Assembly (NCBI GenBank): GCA_910588965.1
Contig: CAJUSO010000028.1
Coordinates: forward strand, 1 to 43,691
DNA length: 43,691 nucleotides
Source: an uncultured Lachnospiraceae bacterium
GTDB taxonomy: Bacteria > Bacillota > Clostridia > Lachnospirales > Lachnospiraceae
Direction: 5' to 3'
The notes under the pieces were generated by a model. It ran no database searches and was not told where the DNA came from. It saw only the letters and a list, made by a program, of their open reading frames with translations. This document shows positions 5,763 through 12,629 of the stretch, piece after piece (position 1 is the first letter of the stretch; each line of letters begins with the position of its first letter). Position numbers and translations under genes: made by a program.

Positions 5763-7577
5763 ATGGAATCATTTGAACAAAATAAAATCAGGAATTTTTG
5801 CATTATCGCACATATAGATCATGGGAAATCCACACTTGCAGACCGTATTATTGAAAAGACAGGCCTTTTAACCAGCAGGGAGATGCAGGCTCAGGTGCTG
5901 GATAATATGGAATTGGAGCGTGAACGCGGGATTACCATCAAGGCCCAGGCGGTGCGCATTGTCTATAAGGCCAAGGACGGGGAAGAATATATTTTTAATT
6001 TAATCGATACCCCAGGGCATGTGGATTTTAATTATGAAGTATCCAGAAGCCTGGCAGCCTGCGACGGTGCAATCCTGGTCGTGGATGCTGCGCAGGGGAT
6101 AGAGGCGCAGACCCTGGCAAATGTCTACCTGGCCTTAGACCATGATTTAGACGTGCTTCCGGTCATCAATAAAATTGACCTGCCCAGCGCAGAGCCGGAC
6201 CGGGTGATTGACGAGATTGAGGACATCATCGGCTTAGAGGCACAGGATGCCCCCCGGATTTCCGCTAAGACAGGCCTGAATATCGAAGAGGTGTTAGAGC
6301 AGGTTGTGGAGAAAATCCCAGCCCCTGGGGGAAGCCCGGACAATCCGCTCCAGGCGCTGATTTTCGATTCCCTGTACGATTCCTATAAAGGCGTTATCGT
6401 CTTCTGCCGTATTATGGAGGGCAGGGTAGCAGAGGGGACAAGCATCCGCATGATGGCCACAGGCGCAGTGGCAGAGGTGGTGGAAGTGGGCTATTTCGGC
6501 GCAGGGCAGTTTATCCCATGCGGGGAGCTTTCTGCCGGCATGGTAGGCTATATCACAGCCAGCCTGAAAAACGTCCGGGATACCCAGGTCGGGGATACCG
6601 TGACAGACAATGCCCGTCCATGCAGCGAGCCCCTGCCGGGCTATAAGAAGGTAAACCCTATGGTATACTGCGGCATGTACCCTGCAGACGGCGCAAAATA
6701 CCCGGATTTGCGGGATGCTTTAGAAAAGCTGCAGCTCAACGACGCAGCGCTGCAGTTTGAGCCGGAGACCTCGGTTGCATTAGGCTTCGGGTTCCGCTGC
6801 GGCTTCTTGGGGCTGCTGCACCTGGAGATTATCCAAGAACGCCTGGAACGGGAATACAACCTGGATTTGGTAACGACAGCCCCAGGCGTTATCTATAAGG
6901 TCTACAAGACCAACGGCGATGTGATTGAGCTGACCAATCCTTCCAACCTGCCAGACCCAGCGGAGATTGCGTATATGGAGGAGCCTATGGTCAGCGCGGA
7001 GATTATGGTGACCAGCGAGTTTATCGGCGCAATCATGGATTTGTGCCAGGAACGGCGCGGCGCCTATATCAGCATGGAATACATGGAGGAAACCCGCGCC
7101 CTCCTGAAATATGACCTGCCTTTAAATGAAATCATTTATGATTTCTTTGACGCATTAAAGTCCCGGTCCAGGGGGTATGCTTCCTTTGACTATGAAATGA
7201 AGGGCTATGCCCGTTCCGAGCTGGTGAAGCTGGATATCCTGATCAACCGGGAAGAGGTGGACGCCCTCTCCTTTATCGTCCACAGCGGCACGGCCTATGA
7301 AAGGGGCAGGAAAATGTGCGAAAAGCTGAAAGAGGAAATCCCCAGGCACCTGTTTGAAATCCCTATCCAGGCAGCTATCGGCAGCAAGGTCATTGCCCGC
7401 GAGACCGTTAAGGCAATGCGCAAGGACGTGCTGGCAAAATGCTATGGCGGCGACATCACCAGGAAGCGGAAGCTCTTAGAGAAGCAGAAGGAAGGCAAAA
7501 AGCGGATGCGCCAGATTGGGAATGTGGAAATCCCCCAGAAAGCATTTATGAGCGTGCTGAAGCTGGATAATAAATAG
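5763..7577 (+). CDS. lepA: Elongation factor 4 (LepA), back-translocating GTPase
   Basis: This 604-residue protein is full length for LepA. The GTPase domain is intact: AHIDHGKS P-loop (16-23), RGITI switch I, DTPGH switch II and NKID guanine-specificity motif. The LepA-specific C-terminus has the KAMRKDVLAKCYGGDITRK-type block that contacts the peptidyl transferase centre (given here as residues near 545-565). It acts on ribosomes, promoting back-translocation or rescue under ionic stress. AGGAGG precedes ATG. It is paired with hemW, the usual Firmicute arrangement, though the hrcA-grpE-dnaK-dnaJ genes that often follow are absent. Confidence 0.97.
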   Translation: MESFEQNKIRNFCIIAHIDHGKSTLADRIIEKTGLLTSREMQAQVLDNMELERERGITIKAQAVRIVYKAKDGEEYIFNLIDTPGHVDFNYEVSRSLAACDGAILVVDAAQGIEAQTLANVYLALDHDLDVLPVINKIDLPSAEPDRVIDEIEDIIGLEAQDAPRISAKTGLNIEEVLEQVVEKIPAPGGSPDNPLQALIFDSLYDSYKGVIVFCRIMEGRVAEGTSIRMMATGAVAEVVEVGYFGAGQFIPCGELSAGMVGYITASLKNVRDTQVGDTVTDNARPCSEPLPGYKKVNPMVYCGMYPADGAKYPDLRDALEKLQLNDAALQFEPETSVALGFGFRCGFLGLLHLEIIQERLEREYNLDLVTTAPGVIYKVYKTNGDVIELTNPSNLPDPAEIAYMEEPMVSAEIMVTSEFIGAIMDLCQERRGAYISMEYMEETRALLKYDLPLNEIIYDFFDALKSRSRGYASFDYEMKGYARSELVKLDILINREEVDALSFIVHSGTAYERGRKMCEKLKEEIPRHLFEIPIQAAIGSKVIARETVKAMRKDVLAKCYGGDITRKRKLLEKQKEGKKRMRQIGNVEIPQKAFMSVLKLDNK

Positions 7578-7600
7578 CCCCTGGCCGTTTCCCTAACACC

Positions 7601-7626
7601 AACGCCCCCAAAGCGGGGCAGGCGTT
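7601..7626 (+). terminator. Hairpin between lepA and hemW
   Basis: AACGCC (7601-7606) pairs with GGCGTT (7621-7626), with internal CCC/GGG pairing, followed by TCTGTT. It may be a partial terminator that lowers hemW expression relative to lepA. The tail is weak. Confidence 0.5.
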
Positions 7627-7669
7627 TCTGTTCCATGGTGCCGGCAGCTGCCAAAAGGAGAAAGCCTTT

Positions 7670-8875
7670 ATGGACAAAATAAAAATCGGATTATATATCC
7701 ATATCCCATTTTGCATAAAAAAATGCGGCTACTGTGATTTCTTGTCAATGCCTGCGGGGGAAAGCACCCGCAGGCATTATGTGGCTGCCCTCATCCGGGA
7801 AATCCAAGATAAATCAAAATGCCTGCCAGGCTATCAGCTATCCTCCGTATTTTTTGGAGGGGGCACGCCCTCTCTCTTGGCGGGGGCGCAAGTTGCGGGG
7901 CTTATGGAGGCGGTAGGGCAGAATTTTTCCTTAGACCCAGACGCTGAGGTTACCATAGAGTGCAACCCCGGGACCTTGGACAGGCAGAAGCTCTTGCAAT
8001 ACAAGTCCGCAGGCTTCAACCGCCTTAGCATAGGCCTCCAGTCTACCCATAACAAAGAACTTGAAAAGCTGGGGCGGGCCCATACTTATGAGGATTTCCT
8101 CCAAAGCTACGATTTAGCCCGCAAGGCAGGCTTTGGGAACATTAATATTGACCTGATGTCCGCTTTGCCCGGGCAGACAGTCTGGGATTGGATTTATACT
8201 TTAGAGCGCGTCATAAAGCTAAAGCCGGAGCATATCTCGGCTTACAGCCTGATGATTGAGGAAGGGACGCCTTTTTTTGCCCTCTATGGCGAGGACGGAC
8301 AGAGGCGGGATCGTGGGGAGATGCCCCGTTTCCTGCCGGATGAGGAAGCAGAGCGCAAAATGTATTCCATGGCCCGCCGGATGCTGGGGGAAAAGGGCTA
8401 TCAGCGCTATGAGATTTCCAATTACGCCAGGCCGGGGCAGGAATGCCGCCATAACATAGGCTATTGGCGCAGGACGCCTTACTTGGGCCTGGGGCTTGGA
8501 AGCGCTTCCCTGCTGGGAAATGTCCGTTTTTCCAATACGGTAAGCCTGCAGGGCTATCTGGAGGGGGATTATGGGGATTTGGAAGTATTGCTGCAAGGGG
8601 GGCAGAGCGGCTACCCCAGCCGTGCCGTCAGCTGGCTGGATAAAAAACAGCAGATGGAAGAGTTTATGTTTTTGGGGCTGCGGATGATGGATGGGATATC
8701 CAGGAAAGAGTTCCGGGAAACCTTTGGGGTAGAATTGGAAGGGGTATATGGGGCGGCCGTTAAGGACATGTCCCGGCAGGGGCTGCTGTCCCAGCAGTTT
8801 GGCAGGGTATTCCTGACCGAGGAAGGCGTCTCTGTCAGCAATTATGTGATGGGGCAGTTTTTGCTGGAAGATTAA
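7670..8875 (+). CDS. hemW: Radical SAM heme chaperone HemW (CPO-like)
   Basis: This 401-residue protein has the radical-SAM cluster motif CxxxCxxC at C15, C19 and C22 (CIKKCGYCDF), followed by FFGGGTPSLL and the HemW/HemN-type ECNPGT, RLSIGLQS and DLMSALPGQT blocks. Family knowledge: HemW resembles oxygen-independent coproporphyrinogen oxidase but lacks that activity and instead binds and delivers heme. The motif C-x3-C-x2-C followed by Asp-Phe fits HemW-type proteins; true HemN has an additional cysteine. Its position right after lepA supports HemW. An AAAAGGAGAAAG site precedes ATG. Confidence 0.93.
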   Translation: MDKIKIGLYIHIPFCIKKCGYCDFLSMPAGESTRRHYVAALIREIQDKSKCLPGYQLSSVFFGGGTPSLLAGAQVAGLMEAVGQNFSLDPDAEVTIECNPGTLDRQKLLQYKSAGFNRLSIGLQSTHNKELEKLGRAHTYEDFLQSYDLARKAGFGNINIDLMSALPGQTVWDWIYTLERVIKLKPEHISAYSLMIEEGTPFFALYGEDGQRRDRGEMPRFLPDEEAERKMYSMARRMLGEKGYQRYEISNYARPGQECRHNIGYWRRTPYLGLGLGSASLLGNVRFSNTVSLQGYLEGDYGDLEVLLQGGQSGYPSRAVSWLDKKQQMEEFMFLGLRMMDGISRKEFRETFGVELEGVYGAAVKDMSRQGLLSQQFGRVFLTEEGVSVSNYVMGQFLLED

Positions 8876-8955
8876 GGGCACGGGATAACCTCCCAAAGCC
8901 TGGGCATACTAAGGGATGCCAGTGAGATATAAAACAATGATAGGAGGCGCATACG

Positions 8956-9327
8956 ATGAATTTCTACAAATGCAGTGAATGCCAGGGCATCGCTATGGAA
9001 TTGGTGCCGGGAACGCCTGGGCATGAAAAAAAGTTCCAGGAACTAGCCGCAAATACCACCGATGCTTCTGGGGAGAAGCATGTCCCGGTAACAGAGGAAA
9101 AGGGCGATAGGGTTATGGTAAAGGTAGGGGAACTGGAGCACCCCATGCTGGAAGGGCATTATATCATGTGGATATACCTGGAGACAGAGCAAGGCGGGTG
9201 TTTCAAGAAACTGTCCCCTGGGGATAAGCCGCAGGCAGAGTTTTTGCTGCCGCCTGGGGATAAGCCAGTGGCAGCGTATGAATACTGTAACCTCCATGGG
9301 CTGTGGAAGGCAAACATCGGATCATAA
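8956..9327 (+). CDS. Superoxide reductase (desulfoferrodoxin-like) with a degenerate N-terminal iron site
   Basis: This 123-residue protein has the catalytic Fe(Cys)(His)4 site: H42 in EKHVP with the family's Glu40-Lys41 pair, H62 (EHPM), H68 (GHYIMW), and C111/H114 (YCNLHGLW). It should reduce superoxide to peroxide without producing oxygen. The N-terminus keeps one CxxC pair (C6, C9), but the second Cys pair that completes the rubredoxin-like centre I of desulfoferrodoxin is missing. That region is replaced by a GHEKKFQEL stretch, so centre I cannot form as in class I enzymes. TAGGAGG precedes ATG. It complements the oxygen-reducing pair at 2.2-5.4 kb. Confidence 0.93.
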   Translation: MNFYKCSECQGIAMELVPGTPGHEKKFQELAANTTDASGEKHVPVTEEKGDRVMVKVGELEHPMLEGHYIMWIYLETEQGGCFKKLSPGDKPQAEFLLPPGDKPVAAYEYCNLHGLWKANIGS

Positions 9328-9363
9328 CTATAAAAGCTGTTGTGCCAGGAAACGGTAACCTTA

Positions 9364-9443
9364 TGCAGGAGCCAAATACCCTGCAGCTTGCCGCGCTGCA
9401 GATTTGATGCCCCGTTGCTGCGGCGGGGGATTTGGCTCCTGCA
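9364..9443. repeat. Structured palindromic repeat (three-way junction), copy 2
   Basis: The outer arms TGCAGGAGCCAAAT (9364-9377) and ATTTGGCTCCTGCA (9430-9443) are perfectly complementary over 14 bp. They enclose two further hairpins: CTGCAGC/GCTGCAG (9381-9387, 9395-9401), and CCCCGTTGC with GCGGCGGGG (9410-9418, 9420-9428). The whole would fold as a three-way junction in DNA or RNA. The second inner hairpin recurs at 1551-1570. A 19-nt part, CTGCGGCGGGGGATTTGGC, recurs exactly at 39234-39252. It lies between convergent genes. It resembles a REP/MITE-type element. Confidence 0.72.
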
Positions 9444-9451
9444 ATCCGGGT

Positions 9452-9474
9452 TTGGGCAGCGGCTGGCTGCCCAA
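9452..9474. terminator. Hairpin between convergent genes
   Basis: TTGGGCAGC (9452-9460) and GCTGCCCAA (9466-9474) form a perfect 9-bp stem with a 5-nt loop, and CCTTTT begins four bases later. It could end transcripts from either the superoxide reductase gene or the XRE gene. Confidence 0.55.
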
Positions 9475-9514
9475 TGCCTTTTGCCAGCCCCGGTGCTAGG
9501 CAGTACACGCTGTT

Positions 9515-9895
9515 TTATTTCCCATTTCCGGGATTCTGCGTTTTTGGAGCCTGTACTTCCAGCAATGTATCAATCCTTTCTAAAACCCGTATCTGGTTTT
9601 CGCGGTCCAGTTTCCGGTAGGAGGAAAGAAGCTGGTGCTCAGAAGCAGTAATCCCAGGGGGTTTTTGCCCCGCTGCCAGCGGTTTCTTATGAGTATCAGA
9701 CAATCCCAGCAAAAAATCAGACGTAGTGTCCAGAACGGAAGCAAGACGCAGGAGAATTTCAGCCTTTGGCTCATATAAGTTATTCTCATAGCGGGATAAG
9801 GAAGTAGGAGCAATATCAATGGCGTATGCCAGTTCCTTTTGGCTCATATCACACTCCTCTCTTAAAAAGACAATTCGTTCCCCAATCGTGTTCAT
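9515..9895 (-). CDS. XRE-family (Cro/cI) transcriptional regulator
   Basis: The start is placed at 9895, where GGGAGG sits 7 bases before ATG, giving 126 residues. The N-terminal third is a five-helix lambda-repressor-like domain: IGERIVFLREECDMSQKELA, then AIDIAPTSLSRYENN as the recognition region (about residues 17-38), and a Leu-rich dimer helix. The C-terminal 50 residues contain LSSYRKLDRENQIRVLERIDTLL, typical of many Clostridial XRE proteins. There is no metallopeptidase or phage CI cleavage domain. It is divergent from the lipoprotein at 10074 and shares its 180-bp upstream region, so that gene and itself are the likely targets. Confidence 0.88.
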   Translation of the reverse strand: MNTIGERIVFLREECDMSQKELAYAIDIAPTSLSRYENNLYEPKAEILLRLASVLDTTSDFLLGLSDTHKKPLAAGQKPPGITASEHQLLSSYRKLDRENQIRVLERIDTLLEVQAPKTQNPGNGK

Positions 9896-9995
9896 AAAAA
9901 TCCTCCCGATTTTTGAATTTAACCTCATCAGGTATATGTAGAAGTATATAAAAAAAGATAATTACCGTTCTGGAAAATTGCTATTTTGTAATTTT

Positions 9996-10024
9996 TTGCA
10001 TTGAACTTGCTAAATTGTTATGCT
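9996..10024 (+). promoter_or_regulatory. Promoter of the lipoprotein gene
   Basis: TTGCAT (9996-10001) and TATGCT (10019-10024) have a 17-bp spacer. The AT-rich region between the divergent starts contains AAAATT/AATTTT dyads (9975-9996) that could be regulator sites. Confidence 0.5.
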
Positions 10025-10073
10025 AAAATTGAAACATAACAAAAAAGCAATCACACAAGAAAGGACATCTAAG

Positions 10074-10679
10074 ATGGGACAGAAAATTACAAGAAGAAAA
10101 ATAAGAGGCGTCGTTTTTGCGGCAGTACTGGCGTTCCTGGCTATATCCTGCAGCAATTACAAGAGCCCGGATGACATACCAGCCGCGGAAAGCAGCGATG
10201 GCACGGACGGAAATTCCCCTGGAGCCATCCCTTTTACGGAAGAAGAAATGCAAGAGATATATTGTTCTATCAAAACAGCGATTGAAACGAAATACCTTGA
10301 GCCAAACCAAATCCCCCCAGGTTCCTTCCAATGGCCCAAATATGAAGTCATGGCCAATGGCATTATCCGGGACGAAGGCCATGCATGGTCTTATTTTAAC
10401 AATATTGCCTTAAATTATTCCCTGTCGGGCACATTATATGACACCAAGGGCTTTCTGTATGAGTTGCCCCAAGAGCCAATCCGGCAGCTGATGGACGCGG
10501 TGCTGGACGGGTTGGTGGATTGGTCCGGGCGGCAGGAGGGGGAAAGCGGCGCTTTCCAAAAGGCAAGGGACGCCATTTTCCCAGAATATGAGAATTTGCC
10601 CAAGCATATTGATTTCTTAAGCCCTGCCGCAAAGCTTGCGCGGCAGGCCAAGGTAAGCCCAGGGCAGAGGATTGCATAA
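10074..10679 (+). CDS. Putative lipoprotein of unknown function
   Basis: The start at 10074 has GAAAGGA about 9 bases upstream and gives 201 residues. The N-terminus has a twin basic region (KITRRKIRG), a hydrophobic core (VVFAAVLAFLAIS) and a cysteine in a lipobox-like LAISC context, so secretion and lipidation are likely. After a Ser/Gly-rich linker, the rest is a soluble domain with alternating helices and no motif I know. It could be a sensor or cell-envelope component. It is divergent from the XRE gene, which may regulate it. No paralogue is visible in the window. Confidence 0.7.
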   Translation: MGQKITRRKIRGVVFAAVLAFLAISCSNYKSPDDIPAAESSDGTDGNSPGAIPFTEEEMQEIYCSIKTAIETKYLEPNQIPPGSFQWPKYEVMANGIIRDEGHAWSYFNNIALNYSLSGTLYDTKGFLYELPQEPIRQLMDAVLDGLVDWSGRQEGESGAFQKARDAIFPEYENLPKHIDFLSPAAKLARQAKVSPGQRIA

Positions 10680-10796
10680 AAAGCAAAGTTTTTCTTAAAA
10701 ATTCCTTAGCTGCTTTTTCCCAGGGAAAAAATATGGTAGAATAAAAAAGCCGGTGGTTTTTGGCAAATACAATACCAAGGAAGGTGGGGGTTAGCA

Positions 10797-11291
10797 ATGA
10801 GGAAATGGGCCACAGGCCTTTTACTGGCCCTATGGATGGCCGTGATATTTATTTTTTCCCATCAGGTTGCGGAAGAATCTGCCCGGTCCAGCCAGACCGT
10901 GGCGTACCAGATTGTCAGCTGGCAGAATCAGGTGTTCCAGCTGGAAAAGGGGGAGGAAGAACTGGTGGCGCAGGCGGAATCCATGCAGTTCAGTATAAGG
11001 AAATGTGCGCATATGAGTGAGTATGCGGTACTGGCTGTTTTGTTTTTTATCCACTTAGGATGTTATCCGCTGCGCATAAGATGGGCTGCACTGCTGTCCT
11101 GGGTTTTCACCGTGTGCTATGCGGCTACCGATGAATGGCACCAGCGGTTTATTGCGGGGCGTTCTGGGGAAATCCGGGACGTATGCATTGATGGGATAGG
11201 CGGGTTGCTGGGACTGGCAGCGGTAATGCTGCTGGTACAGATTGTCCGGATGAGGAAGGATAAGAAAAAATCTCTTTATGGCATAGAATAA
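10797..11291 (+). CDS. VanZ-like membrane protein
   Basis: This 164-residue protein has the VanZ pattern: TM1 (residues about 5-20), the conserved RKCAHMSEYAVLAVLF block leading into TM2, TM3 (WAALLSWVFTVCYAATDEWHQ), the hallmark DEWHQRFIAGRSGEIRDVCID, and TM4 (GGLLGLAAVMLLVQIV). VanZ proteins are small polytopic proteins; the founding member gives low teicoplanin resistance, but most chromosomal copies have unknown function. Upstream a TGG-TAGAAT extended -10 (10737-10742) and an AAGGTGGGGG site are visible. It probably forms its own transcript, ending at the hairpin after the stop. Confidence 0.9.
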   Translation: MRKWATGLLLALWMAVIFIFSHQVAEESARSSQTVAYQIVSWQNQVFQLEKGEEELVAQAESMQFSIRKCAHMSEYAVLAVLFFIHLGCYPLRIRWAALLSWVFTVCYAATDEWHQRFIAGRSGEIRDVCIDGIGGLLGLAAVMLLVQIVRMRKDKKKSLYGIE

Positions 11292-11296
11292 AATTG

Positions 11297-11316
11297 GGCG
11301 GCTTTCTGGCGCCGCC
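11297..11316. terminator. GC-rich hairpin between convergent genes
   Basis: GGCGGC (11297-11302) and GCCGCC (11311-11316) pair across an 8-nt loop between the vanZ-like gene and the convergent PLP enzyme gene. There is no long T run. Confidence 0.45.
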
Positions 11317-11376
11317 AGGGCAGCCCCCATGAAAGAGGCGCCGCTGCCGGGGCGGCCTGGATGGAAAGCCCTTGGG

Positions 11377-12471
11377 CTACCTGCCCTCCAAAAGGCATTT
11401 GGCCAGCCTGTCGTTCATTTCTGGCTTCAGGAAACAGAAACGGATGTACTCTTTATTGAGGAACAGGAAATCAGAGCAGTCCCGTATCATCATCTTTTCC
11501 CTTATTGCACGTGCAAACAGTTCCTCTGAGGTGGGCTTGTCCCCGCAGATACGCACCAGCATGAAATTAGCTGTTGGCGGATAAGGATGGAACCGCCCAT
11601 CCTGCAGGAACATTTGGTACATGCGTTCCCGCTCTTTGGCAATCAGGCGGTGCGTACCGTCAATATATGCCTGGTCCTGGAACATTGCCGGCCCAGCCGC
11701 AGCTGCCAGGGAATGGAGCGGCCAGGGGTTCTGGAGTTCCCAAAGCTTCTTAAGCACATGCTGGCTGCCGGTGACGGCATAGCCCAGCCGCAGCCCAGGC
11801 ACGGCAAAAAATTTGGATGTCCCGCGCAGTACGGCTAAATTTTCATATTGTGCGGTAAGCGAGGCTGCCGTAACATCCCTGTAGCGCCCTACAAACTCCA
11901 TGTAAGTCTCATCTGCCAGCACAAATATATCCCTCTGCTGGCAGGTCTTTAGTATGGCCTCCATGTCCTGGCGGCTGATTAGGCTTGAGGTAGGGTTGTT
12001 TGGGTTGCAGAGGATAAGAAGGCTTATGCCTGGCGTAAGCTGTTCTTGGAAATGCCCTAAATCCAGTTGGAACCCATTTTCTTCCGGGAGGGCGTAATAA
12101 TGGCATTGGCCGCCGGCCAGGGTGACTTCCCGCTCGTATTCCGAATAAGTAGGTGCGAGTATCAAAGTTTTCTTGGGGTTTATGATGCGGATAAAGAGGG
12201 AGATTAATTCCGTAGAGCCATTCCCTACAGCCACATTCCGGCTCTCTGTGCCCACATAGCCTGCAATGTGCTCCCGCAGGGAGGCATAGTCCCGGTCTGG
12301 GTATGCGGCGATTGCGCCGATATTCGAAGCCAATGCTTCCCGCAGCAGGGGCGAGATGCCAAGGGGGTTCACATTTGCGCTGAAATTTGTGATTTCTTCT
12401 TTCCGGATGCCATAAATCCCTTCTATTTTTTCTATATCGCTTCCATGGAAGCTTCCGTTTTGCCCTGTCAT
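11377..12471 (-). CDS. PLP-dependent aminotransferase, CobD / HisC-like
   Basis: The start at 12471 is fixed by GGAGG five bases before ATG, giving 364 residues. Fold-type I aminotransferase motifs are present: GNGSTELI, CNPNNPT (156-161), ADETY (D187), and RGTSKFFAVPGLRLGY with the PLP lysine K220. The N-terminal ITNFSANVNPLG (28-38) is characteristic of threonine-phosphate decarboxylase (CobD) and related enzymes rather than classical HisC. CobD makes the aminopropanol arm of cobalamin. No other cob genes lie nearby, so the true substrate could be histidinol phosphate or another amino acid. It stands alone on the minus strand, convergent with the vanZ-like gene. Confidence 0.85.
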   Translation of the reverse strand: MTGQNGSFHGSDIEKIEGIYGIRKEEITNFSANVNPLGISPLLREALASNIGAIAAYPDRDYASLREHIAGYVGTESRNVAVGNGSTELISLFIRIINPKKTLILAPTYSEYEREVTLAGGQCHYYALPEENGFQLDLGHFQEQLTPGISLLILCNPNNPTSSLISRQDMEAILKTCQQRDIFVLADETYMEFVGRYRDVTAASLTAQYENLAVLRGTSKFFAVPGLRLGYAVTGSQHVLKKLWELQNPWPLHSLAAAAGPAMFQDQAYIDGTHRLIAKERERMYQMFLQDGRFHPYPPTANFMLVRICGDKPTSEELFARAIREKMMIRDCSDFLFLNKEYIRFCFLKPEMNDRLAKCLLEGR

Positions 12472-12547
12472 AATTTCCTCCGTCTTATGGTTGGTATGGC
12501 TATCCCGCAAGCGTGCAGAATAGTTCAGAAAAAATATCCATTAAACA

Positions 12548-12576
12548 TTTACACAATGAATTGAATCGTTTATAAT
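12548..12576 (+). promoter_or_regulatory. Promoter of the 12.6-29.5 kb block
   Basis: TTTACA (12548-12553) and consensus TATAAT (12571-12576) have a 17-bp spacer in an AT-rich stretch, about 50 bp before the first gene. No comparably strong promoter was noticed inside the block downstream. Confidence 0.75.
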
Positions 12577-12629
12577 TAATACATTATAACCTATATTTAG
12601 ATAAAATCAACCATAAAGCAGGTGATGAT

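Noticed and set aside
5763..8875. Loss of the hrcA-grpE-dnaK-dnaJ genes after lepA-hemW as a noteworthy rearrangement
   Set aside because: Synteny after hemW varies among Firmicutes, and those genes may lie elsewhere. The window alone cannot show a loss.
9340..9651. Open reading frame across the palindromic repeat
   Set aside because: It is created by reading through the hairpin arms, has no ribosome site, and overlaps the XRE gene on the opposite strand.
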